Below are positions 62,205-64,000 of a stretch of 64,000 bases of DNA, piece by piece (position 1 is the first letter of the stretch; each line of letters begins with the position of its first letter). The translations under genes were made by a program, and so were the position numbers. Source of the DNA: Austropuccinia psidii (Eukaryota > Basidiomycota > Pucciniomycetes > Pucciniales > Sphaerophragmiaceae). The notes under the pieces are model-generated. The model made no database searches. It was not told the origin of the DNA and saw only the letters and a program-made list of their open reading frames with translations. The stretch is taken from contig JALGQZ010000001.1 in NCBI GenBank assembly GCA_023105745.1, forward strand, positions 42,618,082-42,682,081, in the 5' to 3' direction.

Positions 62205-64000
62205 TCAAGCTTCTGAAGAATTGGGTCCTGGCTTGTCAGGATACAAAGAATGGAAATCTTTGACAAGATCAGGACAATTCTTGAGGTTTTTGGCTGGTTC
62301 CCAAGTGGATCTTTCTGGGTCTTGACTGAAACCTTTCCATTTCACCAGATACCATAGCTTTCTGCTCTTGAGCTTTGAATCCGGTACTTGAGAGACTTCC
62401 CATTCCTCTTCTTCTTAAATGGTAATTGGAGGAGGAGGCTCTTGATGCCAATTTGGGATTGTTGATGTCTTGACTGGTTCCAGAAGGGAGATATGGAAGA
62501 CTGGGTGGACGGATTTCCATTGGGATGGAAGCTTGAGGTGGTAAGCATGAGAACTGACTTTCTTCAAGATTGGAAAGGGACCCAACCATCTTTCAGATAG
62601 TTTTTTGGTGGGTCTGGTTGATTTGATATTCTTGGAGGAAAGCCATACCATGTCACCAGGATTGAAAACAGGTGGACTTGCTCTACCTTTATCTGCATAC
62701 CTCTTAAACCGGTTTATGGAAGCTTCAAGTTCTCTCTTGACATCTTGCTGTACTGATTGGATTTTTGTTGATAACTTTCCAGCAGGAGTGTCTTGAGTGA
62801 TGTGAACTGAATCAAAATGCGGATCTCTTCCATAAACAGTGAAAAACGGGGATTGCTTGGTCAAAGAGTGATCAGAATTATTGTAGGAAGATTCAGCCAG
62901 AGGGAGCCAGGTGTTCCAATCATCTGGATGATAACTGACATACATCCGAAGATACTGTTCTAGTATCTGATTTACCCTCTCTGTCTGTCCATCAGTTTCT
63001 GGATGGTAAGCAGTTGACAAGTCTCTTGAAATGTTGAGCTGCTGACAAAGATTGGTCCAAAAGGAAGAAAAAAAGAGGGAACCTCTATCACTGACAATGT
63101 TTAACGGAAGGCCATGCTTTGAAAAGATATCCTGATGAATAAATGGGCCAACTCCAGGGAAGTGATTGAAAACATTGTTGGAATAAAAACCGCCATTTTT
63201 GAGAATCTGTCCACTATGAACAGGATTGAATCAAAGGAATTGGACGGTGGCAGTTGAGTGATGAAGTCCATTGAAAGACAAATCCAAGGACCACTTGTAA
63301 TTGGAAGAGGTTTGGGGAATTCAAACTTCTTATGGTGAATATTCTTGTTTCTTGAGCACTGTTGACAGGATGAAACATAATCCTTGATAAATTGAGTCAT
63401 GCCGGACCAGTGGAAATCCCACTTGACAAGTTTGAGAGTGTTCTCTTGGCCAGGGTGTCCAGCTAGAGGAGAATTGTGACGCTTTTGAAGAATACTGAGC
63501 TGAATTGTGGAGTCATTTGGGACTACCACCAGATCTTTGAAGAGAAGAATCTGGGAAGAGGAATCAAGAGAATAATCTTGGACAGATTTACCTTTACCCA
63601 AATCTTCAAGGATACTTCTGTACTGAGGATCTTGCCATAATTTCTTCTGGATTGAATCAATCAAATTTGAAAAACATTCCACCTTGACTGAAAAAAACTT
63701 TGAGGGTTGAACTTCATCTTGCTTAATGATTTGCTGAAAATTCATTGGATTCTTGCTGATGAAATCCTCCCCCCTCTCTGGATAAACGTCGTCCCGACGT
63801 GATAAGGCATCCGGAAGAGTAGCTAGGCGGCCAGGTCAGTAAGTGATTGAGAAATGAAATTCAGAAAGGAATTCAGCCCAACGGGCTTGACGGCGAGTGA
63901 GTACTTTGGAGGTCATGAAGTATTGAAGGGAAGAGTGATCGGTAAGAACTTCAAAAGGGGAAGCCAGTGAAAGAAGAAAAGCCCTCCAGCGCTTGAGAGC
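62205..64000 (-). pseudogene. Gypsy-C pol: RNase H end, integrase, chromodomain (broken)
   Basis: RNase H reads T-D-H-S-S-L-Q-Y near 63935 and P-D-A-L-S-R-R near 63800, with a TGA at 63836-63838 where family members have Arg (I-T-Y-R-P-G), a likely CGA to TGA change. Integrase has H-N-S-P-L-A-G-H and C-Q-Q-C (zinc, about 63380-63480), first Asp in S-M-D-F-I near 63265, then a one-base deletion near 63140. The second Asp in V-S-D-R-G is near 63090 and the Glu in D-G-Q-T-E-R near 62980. After S-V-H-P-V-F-H-I-S-L-L a TAA (62415-62417) separates a chromodomain (W-Y-L-V-K-W-K-G-F, S-T-W-E-P) ending at TGA 62205. That domain binds modified histones and directs insertion. Confidence 0.87.

Larger units (their letters stand above)
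61433..64000 (-). mobile_element. Gypsy-C: 3' half of a chromodomain Ty3/Gypsy element, running out of the window
   Basis: Reading leftward from the window end: RNase H, integrase and chromodomain, then a 770-bp 3' untranslated region, a polypurine tract and the LTR at 59776-61432. RT, protease, gag and the 5' LTR would lie right of 64000. The layout is that of chromoviruses of the Tf1/MAGGY type. At least two stops and one frameshift break the visible pol. Confidence 0.88.

Overview
The window is a very AT-rich eukaryotic nuclear segment, most likely from a rust fungus (Pucciniales). The evidence is one mitochondrial-type gene with eight small introns (56 to 82 nt), two nuclear tRNA genes (one with an intron), and several families of Ty3/Gypsy and Ty1/Copia LTR retrotransposons. 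From memory, the large intact Gypsy polyprotein closely resembles proteins that dominate the annotation of the myrtle rust Austropuccinia psidii. I could not run a search, so the species is an inference.

The host content is small. A 9-exon glutaryl-CoA dehydrogenase gene lies at 49281-51158 (minus); its exons join without a frame break into a 432-residue enzyme. A tRNA-Leu gene sits just beyond its 3' end (48731-48813, plus). A tRNA-Trp gene with a 9-nt intron is at 12767-12847 (minus). Both tRNAs sit in short GC-rich islands.

The rest is mostly transposon, at different stages of decay. I name the families A to E. Gypsy-A is complete at 29375-39057 (minus): two 1439-bp LTRs, 5-bp target duplications CATAT and an unbroken 1946-codon gag-pol frame. 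Gypsy-B (53374-59343, plus) keeps a 5' LTR, leader, gag, protease and part of the RT, with five in-frame stops; it then breaks off in a fold-back junction. The junction leads into the 3' tail of a Gypsy-A copy, which in turn joins a Gypsy-C LTR and an antisense chromodomain Gypsy-C pol (59776-64000). Two decayed Copia elements (13906-19505 and 19837-25735, both plus) were each later hit by an insertion: LTR-E at 16960-17512 and a Gypsy-A solo LTR at 22784-24204. Much ORF-free DNA proves to be old solo LTRs: A at 987-2474, C at 5905-7295 (TSD TAATT), B antisense at 8301-10102 (TSD GATTT), and a Copia LTR at 39376-39710.

The most interesting candidate system is the 5' coding architecture shared by Gypsy-A and Gypsy-B. 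A small spliced-looking ORF0 is followed by a long +1-frame ORF overprinted on the start of gag, with no obvious AUG. The overprinted ORF lies in the same relative frame and shows similar motif order in two well-diverged families. Long stretches (2475-5904, 25736-29369, 39711-48730) contain nothing I can identify.
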